A stretch of DNA of 64,000 bases from JAJDXW01 sp965243335 (GTDB taxonomy: Bacteria > Pseudomonadota > Gammaproteobacteria > HK1). Location of the stretch: assembly GCA_965243335.1 (NCBI GenBank), contig OZ251545.1, forward strand, positions 248,001-312,000, read 5' to 3'. Positions 43,790 through 52,322 of this stretch are shown here, in pieces (position 1 is the stretch's first letter; the number at the start of each line of letters is the position of its first letter). The notes under the pieces were generated by a model. It searched no databases, had not been told where the DNA came from, and saw nothing but the letters and a program-made list of their open reading frames with translations. The position numbers were made by a program, and so were the translations under genes.

Positions 43790-44244
43790 CGAATGGACAC
43801 CGATATGCCCGGGCGGTCCGCGAAGCACCGCGAGAGCCACTTCAAATGCAGCGTCAGCGCGAGCAACGCATTCATCTGCGCGGGGGTGTCTTCGTCGTCG
43901 GCGGATGAATCCAGGATCGGAGAAAGTCCCGCGGCGCCGGACTCGAGGACGCCTTCGGCTTCCGAGACGAAGCCGTCGAGGACGTCGAGGCGACGTCCGG
44001 CCGGCGGGTGCGAAGGATCCAGACGACGGAGCCAGCTCTCAAGGCGGCGGCGGGCTTCGTCGTCGGAGATGCTGGCGAGGAAATCTTCCCGCAGTGGCCA
44101 CGAATACACTTCTTCTTGCAGATTGAATTCGGAATCGGGGAGCTGATGGTGGCTCCCTTCGCCGTTCCACGCCCCGAGCCGGCGCTCCGGCGCGAAGTCG
44201 CGCCAGATGGAGAGCTTGAGTCCCAATCTCGGTTCGACCGCCAT
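43786..44244 (-). CDS. Small acidic protein, first gene of the PIN/ATPase cassette
   Basis: 152 residues, AGGGGGGTGAC directly before the ATG. I recognise no family. It is acidic in the second half (LDSSADDEDTPAQ) and contains a Trp-rich start (LSIWRDFAPERRLGAWNGEG). The C-terminus ends in a helical LLALTLHLKWLSRCFADRPG. Its stop overlaps the PIN gene start, so the three proteins should be made together. It could be an adaptor, inhibitor or sensor subunit; this is inference from position only. Confidence 0.6.
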   Translation of the reverse strand: MAVEPRLGLKLSIWRDFAPERRLGAWNGEGSHHQLPDSEFNLQEEVYSWPLREDFLASISDDEARRRLESWLRRLDPSHPPAGRRLDVLDGFVSEAEGVLESGAAGLSPILDSSADDEDTPAQMNALLALTLHLKWLSRCFADRPGISVSIR

Positions 44245-44582
44245 GTCACCCCCCTAGGGCCGGATCGCTTCCGGCAGAAGGCGCCGGTGCAGAACCGGCG
44301 GTTGTTGCGGCCCCGGCTCTCGCCGGAGGCGTCCACTCCCCGGGAGCCGGCCTTCCCCCGAAGGACGTCCGGATTATACGGCAAGCGCCGTGACCTGCGG
44401 GCGGCTGGCGGACAAAACACAAGCGCCGGCAGACGCGCCGTTCCCGGGACGGTCTTGCCGCCGGGCGCCGCGGTTGAATCGGGTCGGAGGGGCGCGGCCT
44501 ACCGCGCTGGGCGGGCGGAGGAGGGCGGACGGAGGGCGACGGCGGGTCTGGTGGCATCGGGGGGCGTCATGGTGCTCCGCCT
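44245..44582. other. Junction region upstream of the cassette
   Basis: About 340 bases between the cassette's first gene and direct-repeat copy B hold no convincing gene. The promoter of the leftward cassette should lie in 44245-44400; GGATTATACGG at 44370-44380 is the only AT-rich candidate. From 44460 the sequence is GC-rich and repetitive (GGGCGGACGGAGGGCG) and abuts the icmF homology at 44583. Confidence 0.45.
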
Positions 44583-45198
44583 CCACTGCAACAGCCTCCA
44601 CACGAACGCCTACGACGAGGCGATCACCACCCCGACCGAGGAGAGCGTGCGGCGGGCGGTCGCGATCCAGCCCGTCATCAACCGGGAATGGGGGCTCGCG
44701 AAGAGCGAGAACCCGAACCAGGGCTCGTTCGTCATCGAGGAGCTCACCGACCTCGTGGAGGAGGCGGTGCTGAAGGAGTTCGAGCGCCTGTCCGAGCGCT
44801 CCGGCGTGCTCGGGGCGATGGAGACCGGCTACCAGCGCGGGAAGATCCAGGACGAGTCGCTCCACTACGAGCAGCGCAAGCACGACGGGAGCCTCCCCAT
44901 CGTGGGGGTCAACACCTTCCTCAAGCCGGAGGCCGCCGACGGCCGGGGCGCGGCGAAGACGACGATCCCCCTCGCGCGCTCGACGGAGGAGGAGAAGGAA
45001 GGCCAGATCGCGCGCCTCGAAGCCTTCCAGGCCCGGCACGCGGGCGAGGCGCCGGCCATGCTGGAGCGGCTGCGGCAGGCGGTCATCCGCGACGAGAACG
45101 TGTTCGAGGTGCTGATGGACGCGGTGCGGTGCTGCTCCCTCGGGCAGATCACCGACGCGCTCTTCGAGGTCGGCGGACGCTACCGGCGGAACATGTAG
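44583..45198 (+). pseudogene. Truncated second copy of icmF 3' end
   Basis: 205 codons identical or nearly identical to the C-terminus of icmF (starting HCNSLHTNAYDE, ending GGRYRRNM), with a few substitutions (for example Leu to Pro in the AIQ-VINREWG segment, and QLK to QRK). B12-binding, G-protein and most of the barrel are missing. A chance ATG at 44569 keeps an ORF open, so automatic annotation could call it a gene, but it cannot be a working mutase. Confidence 0.9.
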
Positions 45199-45890
45199 TG
45201 TGCCTCGTCTTCGTGGCGTGGCGGGCCCACCCCCGCTACCGGCTCGTCGTCGCCGCCAACCGTGACGAATACCACGCGCGCCCGACCGCGCCGGCCGCGC
45301 CGTGGGAAGCGGAGCCAGGCCCGGAGCCGGAATCGAGGCCGGGTCCGGCGGATGGAGGGCCGCGACCGGCGCGCTCCCCGGCGCCGGGCGCGGGCGGAGT
45401 CGAGGGCGCCGGCGCGGCGTTAGCGTCGGCCGGAGAGGCGGCCGGGGAAGCGCCCGGGGAGGCGGCGCGCACGAGGCTGGCGGACGCAGAGGCCGGGGCG
45501 GGGGAGGGGCGCATCCTCGCCGGCCGTGACTTCGTGGGGGGCGGCGCGTGGCTGGGGGTGACCGCCGACGGCCGGTTCGCCGCGCTCACGAACTACCGCG
45601 GCTCGGCCCCGCCCGGGCCGGACGCTCCCTCCCGCGGGCGCCTCGTGGCGGGCTTCCTGCGGAGCGGCCTCGGCGCGCGCGGCTACGCGCACGAGGCGGC
45701 GCGGGAGGCCGAGCGCTACCGCGGCTTCCACCTGCTGCTCGCCGACCGGGACGCGTTCCTGTGCGTGACGAACCGGGGCCGGGGCGGCGGCGGGGGCGGG
45801 CTTTGCGGCGGCCCGGCCCCCGACCCGGCCTTCTGCTCGGGGCAATTTCCGGGAAGCGGCGGCGGACTGACGGGCCGCCGCGGCCCGACG
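45198..45890 (+). pseudogene. Frameshifted second copy of the NRDE gene
   Basis: Begins exactly as the intact gene (GTG sharing the last G of the icmF-fragment stop), keeps the NRDE motif and the AGRD-GGAWLGVT block, but has a differently sized Gly/Ala/Pro insert. After CVTNRGRG it loses about 365 bases relative to copy A. The rest is read in another frame (GLCGGPAPDPAFCSG) and stays open to 46163 through a dispersed repeat. The C-terminal third of the protein is therefore lost. Confidence 0.88.
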
Positions 45891-45916
45891 CCCGCCCGCC
45901 CCCGCCCGCAGCAACG

Positions 45917-46104
45917 GGGCATTTTTCACCCCGCGACGGCGCTTGCGCGGGACCCTGGGAACGCGGGCGTCCCGCCCGCACTTTCTTTTCGCGGGCGCTT
46001 CACGCCCCTGTGCGGGCGAGACGCCCGCGTTCCCAGGATGCGCCGTTCCCAAGAGCACCCGCGACGAGGTGTGCCTGGCGAAAATATCCACCGCGCACAT
46101 GCCT
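45917..46104 (+). repeat. Dispersed hairpin repeat, 5'-truncated copy
   Basis: Starts within the element at TTTTTCACCCCGCGACGGCGC, carries both hairpin arms (about 45955-45982 and 46013-46038) and the right end GGTGTGCCTGGCGAAAATAT, CCACCGCGCACATGCCTCG. It lies immediately upstream of the rpmB promoter. Confidence 0.8.
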
Positions 46105-46140
46105 CGATCGTCCGGCGCGCGCACGGGCGGCCCGCGAGCC

Positions 46141-46169
46141 TTGCCCGGGGCGGGCCGGGCTGATATAAA
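46141..46169 (+). promoter_or_regulatory. Probable sigma-70 promoter of rpmBG
   Basis: TTGCCC (46141-46146) and TATAAA (46164-46169) are separated by exactly 17 bases, 28 bases before the rpmB ATG, in an otherwise GC-rich context. Confidence 0.65.
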
Positions 46170-46197
46170 GCGCGCCTCTCGCGGGGGGAACAGCGCC

Positions 46198-46434
46198 ATG
46201 TCCAGGGTCTGTCAGGTCACCGGCAAGCGGCCAATGAGCGGCAATCACGTGTCGCACGCGAACAACAAGACCAAGCGCCGGTTCCTGCCGAACCTGCACC
46301 CCCACCGCTTCTGGGTGGAGAGCGAGCAGCGCTGGGTGAAGCTGCGGGTCTCGACCAAGGGCCTTCGCAACATCGACAAGCACGGGATCGAGACGGTGCT
46401 CGCCGGCCTGCGGCGCCAGGGCGTCAGGGTCTGA
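46198..46434 (+). CDS. rpmB: 50S ribosomal protein L28
   Basis: 78 residues, GCGGGGGGAAC as RBS. Starts MSRVCQVTGKRP and contains NNKTKRRFLPNLHPHRFWVE, the standard L28 signatures; full length for the family. It is a large-subunit component. First of the rpmB-rpmG operon, as in Escherichia coli, with a clear promoter at 46141-46169. Confidence 0.97.
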   Translation: MSRVCQVTGKRPMSGNHVSHANNKTKRRFLPNLHPHRFWVESEQRWVKLRVSTKGLRNIDKHGIETVLAGLRRQGVRV

Positions 46435-46483
46435 GCCGAAGCCCGAACCAGGGTCCGAACGAGGAAGGGAGGGGATCGCCGCC

Positions 46484-46639
46484 ATGCGCGACAAGATCAA
46501 GCTCGTTTCGAGCGCCGGCACCGGCCACTACTACACCACCACCAAGAACAAGCGGACCATGGAGGGCAAGCTGGAGCTCAAGAAGTACGACCCGGTCGTG
46601 CGCAAGCACGTGCTCTACAAGGAAGCGAAGATCAAGTAG
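46484..46639 (+). CDS. rpmG: 50S ribosomal protein L33
   Basis: 51 residues, GAGGAAGGGAGGGG upstream of the ATG, 49 bases after rpmB. Starts MRDKIKLVSSAGTGHYYTTT and ends VLYKEAKIK, nearly the enterobacterial sequence. It lacks the four zinc-binding cysteines (C-minus form). No zinc-dependent paralogue is seen in the window. Confidence 0.97.
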   Translation: MRDKIKLVSSAGTGHYYTTTKNKRTMEGKLELKKYDPVVRKHVLYKEAKIK

Positions 46640-46738
46640 CCGCTTCCTCCGGCCGAGGCCAGGCTTCGTCCGGCGATCATTCATCGGACGACCGCCCGGG
46701 ATCACCGGCTCGGGCGCGCTGCCTCGCCGGCGGCCCGA

Positions 46739-47554
46739 TCACGGCCTGCCGCGCAGGCGTTCGACCTGCGCCTCCATACGCGCCAGCGCGTCGCGCGCGG
46801 CCGCCGCCTCCTCCCTGATCGCCCGCAGGGTCTCCTCGCCCTCGGTGTGCGCCACCTCGACCCGCGCGTCGTGCAGGTTGTTGATGACGACCGCGATCAC
46901 CATGTTGATCATGACGACGGCCGCGACGAGCACGAAGCTCACGAAGAACAGCCAGCTCATCGGGTGGAGCTCCATCGCGGTGTACATCACGTCCGTCCAG
47001 TCCTCCAGGGTCATCACCCGGAACAGGGTGAGGAGCGCGATGCCGAGCGAGTCCCAGTGCACCGGGTCGTGCTCGCGGAAGAGGTGCACCCCGGCCACCG
47101 CGTACACGTAGAAGATCACGAACAGCAGCAGCATCACGTGCCCGAGCCCGGGCAGCGACCGGACGAGGGTCGAGACGATGACCCGGAGCTGGGGCACCAC
47201 GGTGATGAGGCGGAGCACCCGGAGCAGCCGCGCGAGCCGCGCGATGAGCGCGAACTCGCCGGTATCGGGGATGAGGGCGAGGACCAGGACCGTGAAGTCG
47301 AAGAGGTTCCACCCGTCCCGGAAGTAGCGCTCGAAGCGGGGCGCCACGGCGGTGAGCTTGACCGCCGCCTCCGCGACGAACACCGCGAGGGCCGCCTGGT
47401 AGGTCCACTCGATGACGGGGCCGAACCGGGCGTGCAGGGCGTGGCTCGTATCGGCGCCGAGGCCGATCGCGGTCGCGAGGATCATGGCGATGACGACGAC
47501 GTCGAACGCCCGCATCCCCGCCAGGCGCGCGCACGCCCGTTGCAATCCCTTCAT
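46739..47554 (-). CDS. Single-domain voltage-gated-type ion transporter (Nav/Cav-like)
   Basis: 271 residues from the ATG at 47552-47554, AGGGGG upstream. One six-helix module: S1-S3 (FDVVVIAMILATAIGLG; YQAALAVFVAEAAVKL; LFDFTVLVLALIPD), an S4-like helix with spaced arginines (LIARLARLLRVLRLI), pore and filter TLEDWTD between S5 and S6, and an S6 with INMVIAVVINNL. A C-terminal helical coiled coil (about 235-268) would mediate tetramer assembly. The filter has Glu and Asp in the positions of the bacterial TLESW motif, so Na+ or Ca2+ conduction is plausible. Convergent with rpmG. Confidence 0.85.
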   Translation of the reverse strand: MKGLQRACARLAGMRAFDVVVIAMILATAIGLGADTSHALHARFGPVIEWTYQAALAVFVAEAAVKLTAVAPRFERYFRDGWNLFDFTVLVLALIPDTGEFALIARLARLLRVLRLITVVPQLRVIVSTLVRSLPGLGHVMLLLFVIFYVYAVAGVHLFREHDPVHWDSLGIALLTLFRVMTLEDWTDVMYTAMELHPMSWLFFVSFVLVAAVVMINMVIAVVINNLHDARVEVAHTEGEETLRAIREEAAAARDALARMEAQVERLRGRP

Positions 47555-47765
47555 CCGGAACCCCCTTTCTCGTCGAGCCCGCCCGGCCGTCGGAGAACGA
47601 AGGCTCGCGAGACGGCGCGGAGCGGAGGCTATTTTAGTCCCTCCGCAGGGCGATTCCGGCCGGTTCATGGGGTTCGGACAGGGCCGAAATTCCGGTTATA
47701 TGATTGATTTCTATCGAACTAAATCTCCGTGTGAAGAGGCCGGCCCGGGACGAAGCCGGCCGCCG

Positions 47766-49142
47766 TCAGGTGAACGCCTGGATCCCGGTCTGGGCCCGCC
47801 CGAGGATGAGGGCGTGGACGTCGTGGGTGCCCTCGTAGGTGTTGACCGTCTCCAGGTTGATGGCGTGGCGCATCACGTGGAACTCCTCGTGGATGCCGTT
47901 CCCGCCGTGGAGGTCGCGGGCGGCGCGCGCGACGTCGAGCGCCTTGCCGCAGTTGTTGCGCTTGACGAGGCTGATGGTCTCGGCCGGGCAGTCCCCCGCG
48001 TCCATCCGCCGGCCGGCGGCGAGCGCGCCCTGGAGCCCGAGGGCGATCTCGGTCTGCATGTCCGCGAGCTTGCGCTGCACGAGCTGGTTGGCGGCGAGCG
48101 GGCGCCCGAACTGCCGGCGCGCGAGCGTGTACTCGCGCGCCGCGTGCCAGCAGGCCTCCGCCGCCCCCATCGCCCCCCACGCGATCCCGTAGCGGGCGCG
48201 GTTGAGGCATCCGAACGGCCCGGCGAGGCCGCGCGCCCCCGGAAGCCGGTTCTCCTCCGGGACGAACACCCCGTCCATCACGATCTCGCCGGTGACGGAG
48301 CAGCGCATCGAGAGCTTGCCGGAGATCTTCGGCGCGTCGAGCCCGGCCATCCCCTTCTCGAGGACGAAGCCGCGGATGACGTCCCGCCCGGCCCCGGCGT
48401 CGGCGCTGGCGCCGGCTTCGGGGCGGCGGGACCCGGCGTCGGGATGGGCTCCGGGGTCGGAGCCGGGCGCGGATGCGGCCCCGGACCCGTCGGGCTGCTC
48501 CCTCACCTTGGCCCACACCACGAAGACGTCGGCGATGGGCGAGTTCGTGATCCAGGTCTTGGACCCGGTGAGCCGCCAGCCGCCGTCCACCGGCTCGGCG
48601 CGCGTCTTCATCCCGCCCGGGTCCGACCCGTGGTCCGGCTCGGTGAGCCCGAAGCAGCCCACCCACTCGCCGGTCGCGAGCCTCGGGAGGTACTTCTCGC
48701 GCTGCGCCGGCGTGCCGTAGGCGTGGATGGGGTGCATGACGAGGCTCGACTGCACGCTCATCATGGAGCGGTAGCCGGAGTCGACGCGCTCGATCTCGCG
48801 GGCAACGAGCCCGTACGTGGTGTAGTTGGCCCCGGCGCAGCCGTACCCGTCGATGGTGCTGCCGAGGAAGCCGAGCTCGCCGAAGGCGCGGAAGAGGCCC
48901 CGGTCCACCCGCTCCTCGCGGAACGCCTCGACCACCCGGGGCATCAGCTCCTCCTCGCAGAACGCCCGCGCCGTGTCGCGCACCAGCCGTTCGTCCTCGG
49001 CGAGCGCCGATTCGAGCCCGAACGGGTCGGCCCAGTCGAAGACCGCGCGCCGTTCCCGCGTCTTGCCCGCATCCGCCGCCGCGGCCGTCGTTGTCGCCTG
49101 CGCCACCGCCGCCGCCGGCGAAGATCCCGTGCCCTGCGCCAT
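47766..49142 (-). CDS. gcdH: Glutaryl-CoA dehydrogenase (acyl-CoA dehydrogenase family)
   Basis: 458 residues from the ATG at 49140-49142 (AGAGGAGGAG upstream). Acyl-CoA dehydrogenase fold with FGLTEPDHGSDPGGMKTRA (FAD/substrate), GSKTWITNSPIADVFVVWA and C-terminal NTYEGTHDVHALILGRAQTG, in which the Glu is the catalytic base of the GCDH group; ARDLHGGNGI also fits. Two additions: an Ala-rich N-terminal ~30 residues and a Gly/Ala/Asp low-complexity insert around 211-246. It would oxidise and decarboxylate glutaryl-CoA to crotonyl-CoA in lysine/tryptophan degradation. Confidence 0.88.
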   Translation of the reverse strand: MAQGTGSSPAAAVAQATTTAAAADAGKTRERRAVFDWADPFGLESALAEDERLVRDTARAFCEEELMPRVVEAFREERVDRGLFRAFGELGFLGSTIDGYGCAGANYTTYGLVAREIERVDSGYRSMMSVQSSLVMHPIHAYGTPAQREKYLPRLATGEWVGCFGLTEPDHGSDPGGMKTRAEPVDGGWRLTGSKTWITNSPIADVFVVWAKVREQPDGSGAASAPGSDPGAHPDAGSRRPEAGASADAGAGRDVIRGFVLEKGMAGLDAPKISGKLSMRCSVTGEIVMDGVFVPEENRLPGARGLAGPFGCLNRARYGIAWGAMGAAEACWHAAREYTLARRQFGRPLAANQLVQRKLADMQTEIALGLQGALAAGRRMDAGDCPAETISLVKRNNCGKALDVARAARDLHGGNGIHEEFHVMRHAINLETVNTYEGTHDVHALILGRAQTGIQAFT

Positions 49143-49203
49143 CACCCGGCTCCTCCTCTTGAAATTCCCCCGCCCGAATGCGGGCCGTTTCCACCGCTGC
49201 TCA

Positions 49204-49914
49204 TCACTCCCCCCGCTGCCGCCGGAGCACGATCCCGGCCGCCGCCTCCATCCGCTCCGGGAAGGTCCGGGCGAGCCGCGCCTTCCCGACCGCTTCGCAC
49301 ACGTCTTCCGGGGTCAGCCCGGCGAGGACCCGCGAGGCGGCGAGCTCGCGCGGCGCGCTTCCCGAGCCGAGGGCAAGAAAGTCCGCCCGCAGCTCGCCGC
49401 TCCCCTTGCGGCCGTGGAGCCGCCACAGCTCCCGCACCCCCAGACCGGCGTAGCGCTCGATCTTGCCTTCCTCGAAGTGCGTGAGCTCGGTCTCGACCAC
49501 CAGATCGGGGGCGGTGCGCTCGACGAACGCCCCGACCACCTCCGTCCCCCCTTCGCCGCGGGCCGCGTAGTAGCCGGCCGCGCGTTCGCCGACGTAGAAC
49601 GCGCAGTCCGGCTCCATCCCCGTGCCGGGGGGCTCGTCCCGCCCGCGCAGGCGGGTCGAACGGAGCCCCTTCACCGCGTCGGCGAGGGTGCTGCCGGCCG
49701 CGTCCACGATCTGGTCGATGAGATCAGTCAGCTCCTCGTGCTGGTGCGAGGGCGCCATCAACGCGATGAGCCCGAGCACCGGGTCGAGCCAGACCCGGCG
49801 GAACCGCCGGCTCCAGTCCACCGCCGCGAGCGCGGCGACGGTCTCGGGGTCGGCGCGGAGGACGTGGATGACCGAGCCCAGGGGGCCGGTGTGCATGGTG
49901 GCGGGCGGGTTCAT
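49204..49914 (-). CDS. Uma2-family (DUF820) endonuclease-like protein
   Basis: 236 residues, GGGAGG ten bases before the ATG. The Uma2 core is visible: MAPSHQHEELTDLIDQIV, GMEPDCAFYVG, APDLVVETELTHFEEGKIERYAGLGVRELWRLHG, with the D and E-x-x residues of a PD-(D/E)xK-like site. It has a C-terminal helical extension. Unlike the Uma2 at 18321 it lacks the coiled-coil tail. Role unknown. Confidence 0.8.
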   Translation of the reverse strand: MNPPATMHTGPLGSVIHVLRADPETVAALAAVDWSRRFRRVWLDPVLGLIALMAPSHQHEELTDLIDQIVDAAGSTLADAVKGLRSTRLRGRDEPPGTGMEPDCAFYVGERAAGYYAARGEGGTEVVGAFVERTAPDLVVETELTHFEEGKIERYAGLGVRELWRLHGRKGSGELRADFLALGSGSAPRELAASRVLAGLTPEDVCEAVGKARLARTFPERMEAAAGIVLRRQRGE

Positions 49915-50026
49915 GAGGACGGGCCTCCCGGATGATGAGGTCGAGGGCCGCCCGCCGCAAAGCCGCCCGAGCGGATTGTGTATCCGCCGCCGCCCGGATG
50001 TCCATCTTCTCGATCATCAGAGACAT

Positions 50027-50190
50027 GTGCGCGGTGGGGATTTTCGCCAGACACAGCTCTCGCAGGCGCTCCTGGGAACGCTTGTGTCCCGCCCGCACAG
50101 GGGCGTGAAGCGCCCGTGAACAGAAATGCGGGCGGGACACAAGCGTTCCCAGGACCCGCCGTTCCCACGGTCGTACCCGCAGGTCCCCGG
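50027..50190 (-). repeat. Dispersed hairpin repeat, partial copy (reverse)
   Basis: Begins with the right-end motif in reverse (ACATGTGCGCGGTGGGGATT, TTCGCCAGACACAGCTC) and carries both arms (about 50069-50096 and 50127-50154, CTTGTGTCCCGCCCGCA and complement). The AT-rich left half is missing. It fills the gap between Uma2 and the MNT/HEPN pair. Confidence 0.75.
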
Positions 50191-50250
50191 AGGCGCGCGG
50201 AGAAGTCCGCGTTGCGGCGCGCCCGCGGCGTGCTCCCTTACACTGGCTCC

Positions 50251-50565
50251 ATGGATACGGCCCCGCCCCAGGATCGAACCGTCCTCGCGACGCGGCTCGG
50301 GCCTCACCTCTCCCGTGCCGCGAGAGCGCTGGTGTTCGGCTCGGTCGCCCGCGGCGAAGCGGACGAGTGGAGCGACCTCGACCTCCTGGTCGTGGCCGAG
50401 ACCGAGCGGGCCTTCTGCGAGCGATTCCGCGACTTTGCCGGGCTCTACGAGGTCTGGCCGCGGCTCGACCTCCTGATCTACACGCCGGCCGAGTTCGAAC
50501 GGATGGTCGAGGAGGAGAATCCCCTCCTCCTGCGGGCGCTCGAGGAAGGGGTGGACCTGCTGTGA
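50251..50565 (+). CDS. MNT-type nucleotidyltransferase antitoxin
   Basis: 104 residues. Minimal nucleotidyltransferase with GSVARGEADEWSDLDLL (Gly 30-Ser 31; metal-binding Asp 42 and Asp 44) and a third acidic residue D73 in RLDLLIY. In HEPN/MNT pairs this protein AMPylates or otherwise neutralises the HEPN RNase. Its stop overlaps the HEPN gene start by four bases (GTGA). Confidence 0.88.
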   Translation: MDTAPPQDRTVLATRLGPHLSRAARALVFGSVARGEADEWSDLDLLVVAETERAFCERFRDFAGLYEVWPRLDLLIYTPAEFERMVEEENPLLLRALEEGVDLL

Positions 50566-50987
50566 AAGGGGCGGCCCGGGACGAAGCCGAGCGCTGGCTG
50601 CGCCAGGCGGAGAGCGACCTCGCGTTCGCCGCCCTCGGGGCGCGGGAAGGCTTCCCCGCCCAAGCGTGCTTCACGAGCCAGCAGGCGGCCGAGAAGGCGG
50701 TCAAGGCGGTGCTCTACCTCTCCGGCGCGCGCTTCGTGCCCGGACACTCCGTGGTCGAGCTGCTCGACCGGGCGGCCGCCGCGGTCGCCGACGCCGACGC
50801 GGCGCCCCTCCGCCGTCTTCAGGATTCGGCCCGCCAGCTCGACCAGTACTACATCCCGACCCGATACCCCAACGGCCTCCCCGGCGGCATCCCTGCGGAA
50901 GTCTTCACCGACGCGCAAGCCGAAGACGCGGTGGCCCGGGCCCGTTCGTTCGTGGAAGCGGCCCGCGCCCGGCTGTCCCGCGGCTGA
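50562..50987 (+). CDS. HEPN-domain toxin
   Basis: 141 residues, GTG start overlapping the MNT stop. The HEPN helical bundle is indicated by AERWLRQAESDLAFAAL, CFTSQQAAEKAVKAVLYLSG and the catalytic R-x4-H (Arg 57 to His 62 in ARFVPGHS), followed by YYIPTRYPNG typical of this group. By family it is an RNase whose activity is controlled by the neighbouring MNT protein. Possible stability or abortive-infection module. Confidence 0.88.
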   Translation: MKGAARDEAERWLRQAESDLAFAALGAREGFPAQACFTSQQAAEKAVKAVLYLSGARFVPGHSVVELLDRAAAAVADADAAPLRRLQDSARQLDQYYIPTRYPNGLPGGIPAEVFTDAQAEDAVARARSFVEAARARLSRG

Positions 50988-51056
50988 CACTCTCCGCGAG
51001 CGCGGGTCCAGACCCGACCGAGGACGAGGGTGGCGGCGGAGAAGCGGGCCGGCGAG

Positions 51057-52322
51057 CTACCATCCCGCGACGGTCGCCAGCCCATGATTCTCCATCTGGC
51101 GCCGGATCACTTCCGTGGACACACCGTATTCGAGGGCAAGTTCGTCTACTTGCTCCGGCTCCACCGGGTTCCTGCCTGCCAGCGCCCGGCGCAGGGATTC
51201 AGACGGCGCGAGAAATTCCGCCGCGAACGCCCGCGACTGGGCCTGGCGATCCGTCGCGAGTGCGCTGAGAAGCGCAGGACCGGATTCGGGCCTGCCGAGG
51301 TAGTCGCCGAGGGCGCGCGCCATCAGGAACCGTTTTCCCGCTTCGCGCTTCGGCGCCAGGACACACGTCGGCGCGTCCGCCGCCACCAATCCCTGAATGC
51401 CTGCCGAAGGAGGCCGCCTCTCGTGGGAACGGACAGCGAGCGAGCCATTCGACGAGAACTCGAAGCGGCCACCGGAGGAGACAAGCTGGGGGCGGACCGA
51501 GCGCGCCAGTTCGTAGCCCCGCCTCCAGGGCTCCGGGGCCGAAGGTCGGGGCAATGCTCGCCGGACCTCTTCCCAACCACCGCCGCCCGCCGCGGCTTCA
51601 AGATCGTCGAATGCCTGGGACAGCCAGCGCCCCACGTGCGCCAGCGAGTGCGCGTCCGCCGCGGCCAACGCGTCGTCTCGTATGGACGGATCGGCGTGCT
51701 CCCAGAACGTCACGATTGCGCCGGCCAGAGAATCGGAGACGTCGAAAGGGTCGACGCCGAGAAGCGCGGCTGCGCGGCTGAACTCCCGTTCCTCGGGGTC
51801 GAGCGAATTGACCGCCGCCCATTCGTTGTCGAGGGACTCCAACGCGACGCCCGCGCCCCGGAGCCTTTCCAGTACGGCGTCGATGAGGTCCCGGAACTGC
51901 GATTCCAGCTCCTCCCGTCCGACGCTTGCCTCTCCCTCATCGACGAACTCGATCCGGGCGTGCTCCGGCCTGTGCCGCCGCCACCGGAGATGTACTCGAT
52001 CCGGCGCGGGAACCATGATCAGACTCGGGAGGATGAAGCCGTCGCCGGCGAACGCCAGATCGTGCCTGCACTCGAAACCGGACTTCTGCTCCCCCGTACT
52101 CTCGATCTCGTGGAAGATGTGCCACCAGTTGCCGACCAGCCATTCCGCGACGGTGAACAGGGGAACGACGACGTGATCCCGCAAGGCGCGGCTCCGACGG
52201 TCGAGCACCGACGTGATGGTCGTACCGGACGCCTCGATGGACAGCGCGGCCATGGTGTGACGGGCAAGGTCGTCCGGCGACGGCGGAACGTCGACCCAGT
52301 CGAACCGAAAACGCACGCTCAT
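51057..52322 (-). CDS. IrrE/ImmA-like protein lacking the HExxH zinc motif
   Basis: 421 residues, GAGGGGGCTGCG before the ATG, which overlaps the upstream stop (ATGA). The C-terminal ~92 residues follow the ImmA/IrrE layout (KRFLMARALGDYLG, SRAFAAEFLAPSESLRR, VDELALEYGVSTEVIRRQMENHGL). Where active proteases have H-E-x-x-H, this has A-R-A-L-G-D (about 335-341), so it cannot bind zinc in the usual way. The first ~330 residues (VADRRSR-like SVLDRRSRALRDHVVVPLFTVAEWLVGNWW) form a domain of unknown role. Possibly a pseudoprotease that acts as a sensor or immunity partner of the 131-residue protein. Confidence 0.65.
   Translation of the reverse strand: MSVRFRFDWVDVPPSPDDLARHTMAALSIEASGTTITSVLDRRSRALRDHVVVPLFTVAEWLVGNWWHIFHEIESTGEQKSGFECRHDLAFAGDGFILPSLIMVPAPDRVHLRWRRHRPEHARIEFVDEGEASVGREELESQFRDLIDAVLERLRGAGVALESLDNEWAAVNSLDPEEREFSRAAALLGVDPFDVSDSLAGAIVTFWEHADPSIRDDALAAADAHSLAHVGRWLSQAFDDLEAAAGGGGWEEVRRALPRPSAPEPWRRGYELARSVRPQLVSSGGRFEFSSNGSLAVRSHERRPPSAGIQGLVAADAPTCVLAPKREAGKRFLMARALGDYLGRPESGPALLSALATDRQAQSRAFAAEFLAPSESLRRALAGRNPVEPEQVDELALEYGVSTEVIRRQMENHGLATVAGW

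Noticed and set aside
44569..45198. Functional short mutase protein from the ATG at 44569
   Set aside because: It contains only the last fifth of icmF, lacking cofactor-binding and most of the catalytic barrel; a duplication remnant.
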